DNA of 13,497 nucleotides from assembly GCA_036397475.1 (NCBI GenBank), contig DASWIV010000324.1:1-13497 (forward strand), written 5' to 3'. The stretch is from DASWIV01 sp036397475 (lineage in GTDB: Bacteria; JAJVIF01; JAPKYR01). Each line of letters starts with the position of its first letter. Position 1 is the first letter of the stretch. The notes under the pieces are model-generated. The model saw nothing but the letters and a program-made list of their open reading frames with translations, was not told the origin of the DNA and ran no database searches. The position numbers and the translations under genes are program-made. Of the stretch, positions 1-7,574 are shown piece after piece.

Positions 1-533
1 ATGAAATCGAGGGCAAGCGGTTCTTCATGGGATTCACAAAGGTCATTCTCGCGATGAAAAAGTGCCCTAAATTTGTGGTGTCGAGAGTGCAGGGAAAAGT
101 GGTTGGCGGAGCGGTCGGGATATTGTCCGCGTCAGATTATAATCTTGCGTATGAGGTAGCGTCGATAAGATTGAGTGAATTAGCGCTGGGAATCGGTCCG
201 TTCATTATCGCGCCGGTGGTTGAAAAGAAGCTTGGGTTTGGAGCTTACACGGCGCTGGCGGTTGACACCGACTGGCGGGATTCCGAATGGGCTGAAGATC
301 ACGGGCTGTTCGCAAAGGTGTTCGATTCGATTGAGAAACTCGATCACGCGGTTGAAGACCTTGCGGAAACGTTGAGCGGTTTCAATCCTGAGGGAATGTC
401 CCAGATGAAACGGATATTCTGGGAAGGAACAGACCACTGGGACAGGTTGCTGGAAGCCAGGGCGGAGATATCGGGAAGCCTGGTGCGCTCCGAGTATACG
501 AAAAACGCAATCGCGGCATTTGAGAACAGATAG
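1..533 (+). CDS. Enoyl-CoA hydratase/isomerase family protein, 3' part
   Basis: The gene is cut by the left edge. The frame is open from base 3 and runs to TAG at 531-533, giving about 176 residues; the first in-window ATG at 27 is internal to the family fold, so the true start lies upstream. The crotonase signature is visible: a 'CPKFVVSRVQGKVVGGAVG' segment forms the usual oxyanion-hole loop, followed by 'SASDYNLA' and 'RLSELALGIGP'. Family members act on acyl-CoA thioesters in the cytoplasm (hydration, isomerisation, hydrolysis). Aligned by eye with mammalian crotonase, the Glu of 'SELALG' sits at the Glu144 position, but the Glu164 position ('YTALAVDTDW' region) appears to be Ala. A simple hydratase role is therefore doubtful, and an isomerase or other crotonase reaction is possible. 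It converges on the minus-strand gene ending at 585, and I see no clear terminator in the 51-bp gap. Confidence 0.85.
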   Translation, partial: EIEGKRFFMGFTKVILAMKKCPKFVVSRVQGKVVGGAVGILSASDYNLAYEVASIRLSELALGIGPFIIAPVVEKKLGFGAYTALAVDTDWRDSEWAEDHGLFAKVFDSIEKLDHAVEDLAETLSGFNPEGMSQMKRIFWEGTDHWDRLLEARAEISGSLVRSEYTKNAIAAFENR

Positions 534-584
534 AAAATCTCAATCGAGTATAAGTTCCGGTAATCGTCGTAACACAGGAAAATA

Positions 585-3500
585 TTAGTCTTCCCGATTC
601 AACTCAAAGAGAACATACGGATTTTCTTCCCGGACCAGAATCCTGCGCATTTCTGAATCAACCCATTCCGCATAATCAACCAGAACCATGGCATACGATG
701 GGTCTGCACTCGTGTCGAGAGCCTTTCGGGCGATCTCGTTCCAGTGATTTACGATCCTGACAGCGTCGGCACGGATCGCCCAGTCATCGCTTTCCATCAT
801 TGCAAGGACAGCACCGGAAAGCTCCTCGTCGGGATAATATTCCGCTTTTGCGTATACTTTCAGAATTGACCGTATTGCCCTGTACGGAATCGGGATCTCG
901 TCACCGTTCCCACCCTGCACTCTGGACGCGAATTCCAGAATAACCGCACGAAGGTCAGGTTCATACATGTCCATCTTTCCGGCAATCAGGTTGATCAATG
1001 TCTCGCGTACACTGATATATGGATGACTCAAAAGGGGACTTATTTCGTCAAAGCAATAAACGTCGAGTGCGAATAAAGCTTCCACACTTGCCTTGACCAT
1101 AGCCTCATCAGGATTTTCAAGATACCCGTACAGGCGCGCGTCGGCAACATGGGAGTTTATCGATCCGAGTGTGGAGATCGCCCGGCGTTGCATGGCTTCA
1201 TCTTCATTGTCAAGAATAGCAGCGACATCGTCTTCAAGTTCGGTGAGTTTCAATTCTCCCGTAACCCCGAGCGCAACACGATTTCTCATCTGAATATCGC
1301 TTTCAAGATTTTCCCTGAGAATTTCCCTGACCCCGTCGGGATCAATGTCCATGAATGAAGTAAGGAGCATACTGAACGCCCGGTATTCGAGCGATCCGGC
1401 TGCGTCATCGACCTTGCCAGCGATATAAGGAAGCACTTCTGGACCGAAAGCAATAATCCGTTCACGTACAACAGGCATGATTACCTGATTGTCGCCGACT
1501 TCCCACCTGGTGACAATCGCCCACATCTCATCGAATACTTCCTGGCTTAATTCGCCTTCGTAATAGGCTATCTCGGGGATCTCGACTTCCGCGCCGGGAC
1601 CGGTTGGTCCGCTGGTTATTTTGGGAGCGTTTTCAGCTACCGGAGCCGTTAAGTCAATTCCTACTCCTACATCGGTGTGCTGCCACTGGACACCGTTATC
1701 CATGAATCCAAGGTAATCGTCATCGCCTTCCATGTCGATAAAAATTCCGATGCTGATAAATCCACGTTCCGGACGTCCGAAATTTATCGAGCCGCTGCGT
1801 TTTCCGGCGTAGATATCGTTTCCAGAGCGGTCGATAAAGATACACGCGGAATTTGTAAGGGAGGCGCCGTTGCATGAAGTATTTCCGAGGTATCGGTCGG
1901 AACCGCCGCGGTCCATCATTACGGACGCGGCATAGTCATGGCTGCTTCCCTGGCCAAGTCCGGAATGCATCGTATAACTGTCATGGCCGTCGACATCTAT
2001 CAATCCGCCAATTGCGAGGTGTATTCCCGATCCCTGCCCGTACTGTGTCATTTCATAAGTGTCGTTACCGGCGCCATCGTACATCAGACCCGCTGAATAC
2101 CAGTACCCAACTCCCTGGTTGTAGATGTCGCCAAGGTAATGGTCGTTGCCCGAGTAATCGACGATCAGCGCAATGCCTCCTGCGTAGTCGATCCCACGTT
2201 CGCCGATCGCGAATCCCTGGCTGAAAGATTGGTACCGGTCAGAGAATAATGGAGCATGAAGGTAAACTCCTCCGGCTTCATAAATTTCATTACCGCGTGT
2301 GTTGGAGCATACCGCAAATCCCATTGTACGGGCGAAAGCCTGCGAATTTGTCCAGGCTGAATATCTGTCGTTATCAAATGACGCGATATCGATCGGGTCA
2401 GGAGTTTCCTCATCGGTGGGCTGGAAAGGAAGTGCCTGCACACTGTCATCGACCATCACTCCGATACCGAATCCCGCCGCTCCCTGTGAATAGACTTTTG
2501 ACTGGTACAGGTCGGTTCCACCGTCATCGTAGAATGTTCCAATCCCGCAGACCGCGGCTCCAAGGCACGCGGATCCGGTGATATACCTGTCGTTACCCTG
2601 TCCAAGGTCATAAAATGCAGCGACACCCATGACCGCCGATCCGAAATTGATGTTCACATTTCCGCAGTCGTAAACATCGTCGCCGCCAAGGTCGACAAAA
2701 TATCCGTAGCGGCGATTATCGGTCCCGTACGCCGCTCCCAGTCTGCAATCCACATAGTAATCGTTTCCACCCGGATCAATGAGGACATCGTAATCGCCAA
2801 TAAAAATGTCATCGCCGTAAGTTCCGAGAGCAACAGTTCCATATTCTGTTTCAATTACCATAGGCCCATTCACAGGAAAAAAATCTTCACCAAGCTCGTC
2901 GATAAACCCACGCGGATCCGGACACAGCGCGAAATATAATTCCGCGAGCTGCTCGTAGTCGGTCATTTCCATCAGCTTGTAAATGTAATCGTCGTCGGCA
3001 TTCTCCATAATTTCGTCCCATTCAGTTTTTGTTTCTTCCGGGACTGTAGGATTGAATACGTCGTGCCAGCTCATGTTGTAAGGAGCGTATTCACGTAGAA
3101 TGCCGATCTCATCTTCAGGGTAGGGAAGCTCGATCGGGTACATCAGATTCGACTGGAAGAAATTGATCAATTGATCGGGAGAGAGAGGGTGTCCAACTAC
3201 CATGAATGAGCCAAGCATGTCCCGCGCGCGATTTTCAATAGCGTCGGATGCGTCAATGTCCGGGTAATACTCCAGGCATTCAGCAACTTCTGATAACGGG
3301 CTGTTCAGTTCGTTTTCCCACTCCGCGAAACCAGCGACCAAGCTATCCATGTAGGGCGCGATAGTGATCGGGTAGTGAAGCATGTCGCGGACAATAGGAA
3401 AGCACTGGTATCCTTCGGTCATATCTTTCCGGAAATTGAGATCTTCCAGTGTCAGATTGGCCGACCACAGCGCGGTTTCAACCGCTTCAAGTTCTTCCGG

Positions 3501-3620
3501 AGTGTACGATATCAGCCATTCGTCTGGATAGCTGCCATCCTGTGCTTTTGTGGTTGATGGCTGCATTGAGAAAAAAAGAACAGAGACCAGCAAGGTCAAA
3601 AGGATATATTTTACGGACAT
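585..3620 (-). CDS. Secreted GND-Y repeat protein with C-terminal HEAT-like repeats, 1011 aa
   Basis: I do not recognise this as a named protein. Residues 1-26 are a Sec signal peptide (hydrophobic core 'ILLTLLVSVLFF', likely cleavage near 'TKA-QD'). Residues 30-260 are an acidic, aromatic-rich domain of unknown fold. Residues 265-656 carry about 14 'G-(N/D/S)-D-x-Y' turns (e.g. GGNDYY, GGDDVY, GNDHYL, GNDTYE, GSDRYL, GNDIYA), mostly 27-28 residues apart, with hydrophobic strands and 'G-x-G-x-F-x-D' between them. This pattern suggests a beta-solenoid, perhaps calcium-binding. Residues 690 to about 960 show helical pairs typical of HEAT repeats ('EAMQRRAISTLGSI', 'EAMVKASVEALFAL', 'ISVRETLINLIAG'). 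ATG 3620 is preceded by GGAGGA at 7-nt spacing, which supports the start. The TPR lipoprotein gene ends 74 bp upstream on the same strand, so the two may be cotranscribed. A surface or periplasmic binding or scaffold role is inference. Confidence 0.85.
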   Translation of the reverse strand: MSVKYILLTLLVSVLFFSMQPSTTKAQDGSYPDEWLISYTPEELEAVETALWSANLTLEDLNFRKDMTEGYQCFPIVRDMLHYPITIAPYMDSLVAGFAEWENELNSPLSEVAECLEYYPDIDASDAIENRARDMLGSFMVVGHPLSPDQLINFFQSNLMYPIELPYPEDEIGILREYAPYNMSWHDVFNPTVPEETKTEWDEIMENADDDYIYKLMEMTDYEQLAELYFALCPDPRGFIDELGEDFFPVNGPMVIETEYGTVALGTYGDDIFIGDYDVLIDPGGNDYYVDCRLGAAYGTDNRRYGYFVDLGGDDVYDCGNVNINFGSAVMGVAAFYDLGQGNDRYITGSACLGAAVCGIGTFYDDGGTDLYQSKVYSQGAAGFGIGVMVDDSVQALPFQPTDEETPDPIDIASFDNDRYSAWTNSQAFARTMGFAVCSNTRGNEIYEAGGVYLHAPLFSDRYQSFSQGFAIGERGIDYAGGIALIVDYSGNDHYLGDIYNQGVGYWYSAGLMYDGAGNDTYEMTQYGQGSGIHLAIGGLIDVDGHDSYTMHSGLGQGSSHDYAASVMMDRGGSDRYLGNTSCNGASLTNSACIFIDRSGNDIYAGKRSGSINFGRPERGFISIGIFIDMEGDDDYLGFMDNGVQWQHTDVGVGIDLTAPVAENAPKITSGPTGPGAEVEIPEIAYYEGELSQEVFDEMWAIVTRWEVGDNQVIMPVVRERIIAFGPEVLPYIAGKVDDAAGSLEYRAFSMLLTSFMDIDPDGVREILRENLESDIQMRNRVALGVTGELKLTELEDDVAAILDNEDEAMQRRAISTLGSINSHVADARLYGYLENPDEAMVKASVEALFALDVYCFDEISPLLSHPYISVRETLINLIAGKMDMYEPDLRAVILEFASRVQGGNGDEIPIPYRAIRSILKVYAKAEYYPDEELSGAVLAMMESDDWAIRADAVRIVNHWNEIARKALDTSADPSYAMVLVDYAEWVDSEMRRILVREENPYVLFELNRED
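1653..2816 (-). repeat. Coding tandem repeat: 27-28-residue GND-Y units
   Basis: This stretch encodes residues 269-656 of the secreted protein. Landmark turns fall near residues 284, 312, 340, 367, then 491, 518, 545, 573 and 600, giving steps of 27 or 28 residues. More degenerate units lie near 416, 443, 460 and 632. Each unit has an acidic Gly-Asn/Asp-Asp-x-Tyr turn, a Gly/Ser-rich middle and a short hydrophobic strand ending in Asp. A step of 27 is three times the RTX nonapeptide, but consecutive GGxGxDxUx nonamers are absent. The DNA of the units has diverged, so this is an old protein-level repeat and not recent DNA amplification. Confidence 0.75.
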
Positions 3621-3694
3621 GACGTGCTCCTCCCGCTACGTGGTGTCGCTGGGTATTATACCTGAAACGTATAAGTGGATGTTCTGGAGTTTAT

Positions 3695-4825
3695 CTAAAG
3701 TCCGATAATATCCTTATACTCAGGATCCAGATCTATTGCCTTCAAAAAATCCTCGCTGGCTTTTATAGGGTTACCGTCAGCCTGGTACGCACGCCCTCGC
3801 ATGTACCAGTTAGTAGCATCGCCCGGATCGATACTTATCGCGCTTGAAAAATTCGATATCGCCGCGTGGTAATTTCCCATGTCCATATATGTCTTTCCCC
3901 GGTTGTAATACGCATCCTCGAATCCGCGATCCAGACTTATCGCGCGTGTGAATTCATCAATTGCCTCTTCATTTTTCCCCATTATCACATATGCCGCACC
4001 AATTACATTATGAGCGTCAGCGAAATTCGGATCGATATCGAGAGCCTTGTTTGCATCGGCTATTCCGACATCGGGATATCCCCTCAGGGTCTGCGCCAGG
4101 CCGCGTCCGGCAAGCGCGCGGGTATTTTCAGGATCGACATTGAGAGCAGCGTCGAAATTCCTGATCGCCATGTTGAACTGCCCTTCTTCTTCGAGATAAT
4201 AATATCCCCATCCGACATAATCGTCCTCGTCTATATCCGGAGGTTCGGGCTCAGCTTCGGGTTCTACGTAGAGTGGAATCGACACGAATCCGTAGCCTTC
4301 GTCGGGCGGATAAAAAGCAAAATGAAGTGTCAAATCCCTGTAGGTCTCTTCGAAATTTCCCTTGAAAACAATCGTTCCCTGTCTGATGTTCCCCGGACCT
4401 GTTTCACCGTCTGGCCATCCCTCGCATTCAGCAATTTCGGGAGCAATACGGTTGCCGGATTTGTCTGTCAGGTACGAGCTTTCGAGTACATCGTGTGAGT
4501 AATACCACGGCCCTGTGTAATCCTGAGATTTTTCGATGACCTCCAGTGCCATTCCATCATCGGTAAAATTTATTCGATTTATTTGTATGAAAAATGAATC
4601 GCCGTTTTCCATGTAGCCGGTCGTGCCGTAGCGGATGGATATGGAGTCCGACGATTCGGATTCATCGCCATCATCGAATTCGAGGGGTTCTATTTGATTA
4701 TCAACGGTGGCGGCGGGATTGGTTACATCATCGGCATCAGAAACATCGGATGAGTTAGTATCGTCGGCACAGGAATTGAATATGAGAAGGCATACGACAA
4801 GTAAGGTAAACGTAAATTTTTTCAT
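3695..4825 (-). CDS. TPR-repeat lipoprotein, 376 aa
   Basis: The chosen start is ATG 4825. It opens a typical lipoprotein signal peptide (MKKFTFTLLVVCLLIFNSC, lipobox Cys19), and an AGGA motif lies 10 nt upstream. The frame stays open to 4984, but that extension is a translation of the neighbouring hairpin repeat and lacks export features. After Cys19 comes a Ser/Asp-rich linker (20-62), then a beta-rich domain of unknown family (about 64-187), a Pro/Glu hinge (188-200), and five TPR-type helix pairs (about 203-370) with 'A-x-x-D/N-x-x-x-A-I-x-L/I-D-P' endings. It should be anchored to the inner or outer membrane and act as a protein-protein interaction platform; the partner is unknown. It precedes the secreted repeat protein gene by 74 bp on the same strand. 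The RAYT element sits immediately upstream and may have separated it from its original promoter. Confidence 0.85.
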   Translation of the reverse strand: MKKFTFTLLVVCLLIFNSCADDTNSSDVSDADDVTNPAATVDNQIEPLEFDDGDESESSDSISIRYGTTGYMENGDSFFIQINRINFTDDGMALEVIEKSQDYTGPWYYSHDVLESSYLTDKSGNRIAPEIAECEGWPDGETGPGNIRQGTIVFKGNFEETYRDLTLHFAFYPPDEGYGFVSIPLYVEPEAEPEPPDIDEDDYVGWGYYYLEEEGQFNMAIRNFDAALNVDPENTRALAGRGLAQTLRGYPDVGIADANKALDIDPNFADAHNVIGAAYVIMGKNEEAIDEFTRAISLDRGFEDAYYNRGKTYMDMGNYHAAISNFSSAISIDPGDATNWYMRGRAYQADGNPIKASEDFLKAIDLDPEYKDIIGL

Positions 4826-4841
4826 TGTGATGGTTTCCTGA

Positions 4842-5000
4842 GTAGCCTGGGATCCTGTTTCCGATGCGGCAGTAGCAATCATGAATATAGTTGATCGGAA
4901 ACAGAATCCCAGGATATTTTTGCTCAATCCCGGGATTCTTTTGCGCTGGGACTTTGATAATGGAGTCAGGATCATAATGCGCAAAAGGATCCCGGGCTAC
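4842..5000. repeat. BIME-like repeat copy 1 (two hairpins, A and B)
   Basis: Hairpin A has arms 4846-4865 and 4894-4913, 19 of 20 bp complementary, and is preceded by GTAG at 4842-4845 on the plus strand. Hairpin B has arms 4929-4946 and 4979-4996, 17 of 18 bp complementary with a 32-nt loop. It is followed by CTAC at 4997-5000, which is GTAG on the minus strand. The two hairpins share the core 'GGGAT(T/C)CT(G/T)TT', so they are related REPs in opposite orientation. The end of hairpin B lies 2 nt past the transposase stop codon and could also act as its transcript end. Confidence 0.85.
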
Positions 5001-5002
5001 TT

Positions 5003-5521
5003 CTAATCGAATGCTGAATTGTTAATGATAATGTCTGTTCCATCTGACCAGTTAGCTGGATATTTCCCATTTTTAACGTATGAATGAAAACTGGAATATT
5101 TCCAATCTTTAGGAGAAATGCAAACTCCATGCTTTACAGGATTGTAATGAATGTATTCTACGCACTTCAGATAATGTTCTTCATCTTTGATAGTCTCTTC
5201 CCAAAATCTTGCCTGCCAGATTTTATCCCCATGATTTATGAATTTTTCACTTTTCAATTTCCAATTAATTCTGCGTTTAAAATCAGATACTATCCGGGAG
5301 TAATCATTTTTACCCGGTTGGATGAGCCAATGAATGTGGTCGGGTAGTATTGCCCAGGCTTTGAATCTTAGATTTACTTTTGATTTAAGTAACTGCATCT
5401 GATCTATTATCAATTGGTATCGGTTATTCATTTGAATCCACGGGATACGGTTATAGGTGACTATAACGAGGAAATACATATCGTCAGGATTCCCTGATTT
5501 ATTTCTCCTATAATTGACCAT
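5003..5521 (-). CDS. REP-associated tyrosine transposase (RAYT, IS200-like Y1 family), 172 aa
   Basis: This is a single-strand HUH endonuclease/transposase that cuts at REP hairpins using one catalytic tyrosine. The protein opens with 'MVNYRR', then 'YFLVIVTYNRIPW' (first strand), the HUH pair His62-x-His64 in 'LPDHIHWLI', then 'IWQARFWEETIKDEEHYLKCVEYIHYNPVKHG', split here as the family's 'RFWE' and 'YIHYNPVKHG' motifs. Tyr123 of 'YIHYNP' is the likely nucleophile by family position. The length is normal for the family and the frame is intact, so the enzyme may be active. The start at ATG 5521 fits the usual N-terminus, although no good Shine-Dalgarno is visible. The gene fills almost the whole space between the two BIME copies and is A+T-richer than glnS. 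Confidence 0.93.
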   Translation of the reverse strand: MVNYRRNKSGNPDDMYFLVIVTYNRIPWIQMNNRYQLIIDQMQLLKSKVNLRFKAWAILPDHIHWLIQPGKNDYSRIVSDFKRRINWKLKSEKFINHGDKIWQARFWEETIKDEEHYLKCVEYIHYNPVKHGVCISPKDWKYSSFHSYVKNGKYPANWSDGTDIIINNSAFD

Positions 5522-5529
5522 CTATCTAT

Positions 5530-5695
5530 GTCGGCTGGGTTCCTGTTTCCGACCCGGTTTCAACAATCATCTTTACAAGAAATCGGGAACAGAATCCCGG
5601 AATATTTTTGCTATCCACTCAAACCCGGGATTCTTTTGCGCTGGGACTTTGATAATGGAGTCAGGATCATAATGCGCAAAAGGATCCCGGGCTAC
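5530..5695. repeat. BIME-like repeat copy 2 (hairpins A' and B')
   Basis: This is a direct copy of the unit at 4842-5000. Hairpin B' (arms 5624-5641 and 5674-5691, then CTAC at 5692-5695) is identical to hairpin B over all 72 bp (4929-5000 versus 5624-5695). Hairpin A' (arms 5537-5552 and 5583-5598, 13 of 16 bp complementary) has drifted, and its GTAG has become GTCG at 5530-5533. The A-B spacer keeps only 'ATATTTTTGCT' in common. The left part lies just upstream of the transposase start and may supply its promoter. Confidence 0.83.
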
Positions 5696-5725
5696 ATCTG
5701 TCGAAAACAATTTCAGGTCATAGTC

Positions 5726-5743
5726 GATCGGAAACAGAATCCC
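5726..5743. repeat. Solitary right arm of hairpin A
   Basis: The string 'ATCGGAAACAGAATCCC' matches the right arm of hairpin A at 4894-4910. No matching left arm is present nearby, so this is a remnant or half-unit. It sits 14 bp past the glnS stop codon and shows that the repeat family extends beyond the two complete copies. Confidence 0.65.
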
Positions 5744-5756
5744 TGCCTGCATTTTT

Positions 5757-7445
5757 TTATCCGCCCGATTTCTGTATCTTCGCCCAGTTGTCCCTGAGGC
5801 CTGCTGTTCGGTTGAACACGGGCATTTCTGGAGTCGAATCGGGATCGACACAAAAATATCCGACCCTCTCGAACTGGCATCGGAATCCCGGTACAACACC
5901 CGCGAGCGACGGTTCAACACGACATCCCTTCAGTACAACCAGCGAATCGGGATTAATATAATCGATGAATGTCCTGCCTTCGGATTCGTCGTTGGGATTT
6001 GAGACCGTGAACAATGTATCGTAGAGTCTGACCTCGACCTCGATCGAATGCTCCGCCGATACCCAGTGAATCGTCGCCTTCACTTTTCGGCCGTCAGGAG
6101 CGTTGCCCGATCTTGTTTCCGGATCGCAGGTGCATATAACTTCCGACACTTCCCCGGTTGCATCCTTCACAAGATCCACGCAGGTGATGAAATATCCGTT
6201 TCTCAGCCTGACCTCACGTCCGGGTCCCAGCCTGAAGAATTTCTTCGGCGGATCCTCCATGAAATCGTCGCGGTCGATATAAAGCACCTTTGAAAAAGGA
6301 ATTTTTCGCGTACCTGTATCCGGATCCTCGGGATTGTTCACTGCCTCAAGTTCATCGACTTCACCATCAGGCCAGTTTTGAATGGTAACTTTCAGCGGAT
6401 TCAAAACCCCCATGTACCTTGGCGCAGATTTATTGAGGTCCACCCTGACATGATGCTCGAGGTGTCCGAGCTCCGATGTGGAATCCCTTTTCGCGACACC
6501 GATTTCATCGCAGAAATTTTTAATCGCTCCCGGTGTGTACCCTCGCCTCCGCATTCCGGAAATGGTTGGCATGCGTGGATCGTCCCAGCCCTTTACGTGT
6601 TTTTCCTGCACGAGTTTAAGGAGTTTCCTCTTGCTCATCACCGTATGAGTCAGATTCAGCCGTGCGAATTCGATCTGTTGAGGATGATGAATTTCGAGCT
6701 TATTTATCAGCCAGTCGTAAAGAGGGCGGTGGTCTTCAAATTCAAGCGTGCATATAGAGTGCGTGATCCCCTCGATCGAGTCGGATTGCCCGTGCGCGAA
6801 ATCGTACATCGGATAAATGCACCATTGGTTGCCCGTACGATGATGCGATGCTCTCAGGATCCTGTAAAGAACAGGATCGCGCATGTTTAAATTCGGCGAC
6901 GACATATCAATTTTCGCGCGAAGGGTTTTACTCCCGTCCGGGAATTCGCCGTTCTTCATTCTCTCGAACAGGTCGAGGTTCTCCTCGACACTTCTGTTTC
7001 TGTATGGGCTTTCCTGTCCAGGCTCGGTAAGTGTTCCGCGAAGCTTCCGGATCTCTTCCCCGGTCAGATCGTCGACATAAGCGCAATCCTTTTTAATTAG
7101 ATCCATCGCGAATTCGTAAAGCTTGTCAAAATAATCCGACGCGTAAAACAGTTTATCTTTCCAGTCGGCACCGAGCCATTTAACATCTTCCATTATCGAG
7201 TCGGTGTACTCGGTATCTTCCTTTGCAGGATTGGTGTCATCGAACCGCAGATGGAATGTGCCGCTGTATTCCCGGGATATTCCGTAATTCAGAAATATGG
7301 ATTTCGCATGGCCGACATGCAGGTAGCCATTGGGCTCCGGAGGGAAACGGGTCACGACACGCCCGTCATTTTTATTGTTCTTCAAATCCGCATCGATGAT
7401 CTTCCGGATGAAGTCTGTCGATGTGGAACCGGATGGACTGCTCAT
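5757..7445 (-). CDS. glnS: Glutaminyl-tRNA synthetase, 562 aa
   Basis: This class I aminoacyl-tRNA synthetase charges tRNA-Gln with glutamine in the cytoplasm. The ATP-binding HIGH-type motif is at residues 43-46 in 'RFPPEPNGYLHVGHAKSI', and the KMSKS-type motif is at 269-273 ('VMSKR'). The GlnRS-typical 'WDDPRMPTISGMRRRGY' follows, and the C-terminal half matches the two-barrel anticodon-binding region. The length is close to the roughly 554 residues of the E. coli enzyme. The start at ATG 7445 has AGGAAG 8 nt upstream. GluRS lacks the 'PPEPNGYLHVGHAK' form, so GlnRS is preferred. It is followed by the repeat remnant and RAYT element and preceded by the terminator of the barrel gene, so it appears to be its own transcription unit. 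No convincing terminator was seen after its stop. Confidence 0.97.
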   Translation of the reverse strand: MSSPSGSTSTDFIRKIIDADLKNNKNDGRVVTRFPPEPNGYLHVGHAKSIFLNYGISREYSGTFHLRFDDTNPAKEDTEYTDSIMEDVKWLGADWKDKLFYASDYFDKLYEFAMDLIKKDCAYVDDLTGEEIRKLRGTLTEPGQESPYRNRSVEENLDLFERMKNGEFPDGSKTLRAKIDMSSPNLNMRDPVLYRILRASHHRTGNQWCIYPMYDFAHGQSDSIEGITHSICTLEFEDHRPLYDWLINKLEIHHPQQIEFARLNLTHTVMSKRKLLKLVQEKHVKGWDDPRMPTISGMRRRGYTPGAIKNFCDEIGVAKRDSTSELGHLEHHVRVDLNKSAPRYMGVLNPLKVTIQNWPDGEVDELEAVNNPEDPDTGTRKIPFSKVLYIDRDDFMEDPPKKFFRLGPGREVRLRNGYFITCVDLVKDATGEVSEVICTCDPETRSGNAPDGRKVKATIHWVSAEHSIEVEVRLYDTLFTVSNPNDESEGRTFIDYINPDSLVVLKGCRVEPSLAGVVPGFRCQFERVGYFCVDPDSTPEMPVFNRTAGLRDNWAKIQKSGG

Positions 7446-7494
7446 TGGGTTCGCTTCCTGTAATAGACGTTACTGGTGGTAATTTCTAACATAT

Positions 7495-7532
7495 AAAAAC
7501 GCCCCGTTCCACAATTTTCGGGGAACGGGGCG
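7495..7532 (-). terminator. Intrinsic terminator after the barrel gene
   Basis: Perfect 11-bp inverted arms, CGCCCCGTTCC at 7500-7510 and its complement at 7522-7532, are followed on the minus strand by five T (7499-7495). It lies 42 bp past the stop of the porin-like gene and upstream of glnS, and so closes the electron-transfer locus. Confidence 0.9.
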
Positions 7533-7574
7533 GACAAAATTCTGAATAAATAAGAGAACCGGATTATCGCCGGG

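Larger units (their letters stand above)
4842..5695. mobile_element. RAYT element: transposase gene between two direct BIME-like repeats
   Basis: The element consists of repeat copy 1 (4842-5000), a Y1/HUH transposase gene (5003-5521, minus strand) and repeat copy 2 (5530-5695), with only a few bases between gene and repeats. Each repeat unit holds two imperfect hairpins, and the outer foot carries GTAG on the strand reading into the hairpin. This matches the known arrangement of REP sequences and REP-associated tyrosine transposases (conserved GTAG 5' of a REP hairpin). The element sits between glnS and the TPR lipoprotein gene and looks A+T-richer than its surroundings. Its limits are my inference from the repeats; no target-site duplication was recognised. 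Confidence 0.75.

Noticed and set aside
534..584. Terminator between the converging genes
   Set aside because: No stable inverted repeat with a T-run could be found in this short gap.
1653..2816. Canonical RTX calcium-binding toxin repeat
   Set aside because: Tandem GGxGxDxUx nonamers are absent, the period is 27-28 residues, and the protein has a Sec signal peptide and no type I secretion genes nearby.
3866..4498. 210-codon open frame on the plus strand
   Set aside because: It is antisense to the TPR lipoprotein gene, has no recognisable domain, and its composition is what the opposite strand dictates.
4842..5695. Direct repeats read as a CRISPR array or composite transposon ends
   Set aside because: There are only two full copies, about 0.7 kb apart, each a pair of hairpins flanking a RAYT gene. 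No regular spacers, cas genes or insertion-sequence-type terminal repeats with a DDE transposase are present.
6378..6890. 170-codon open frame opposite glnS
   Set aside because: It is fully antisense to the conserved GlnRS coding sequence and carries no family motifs.
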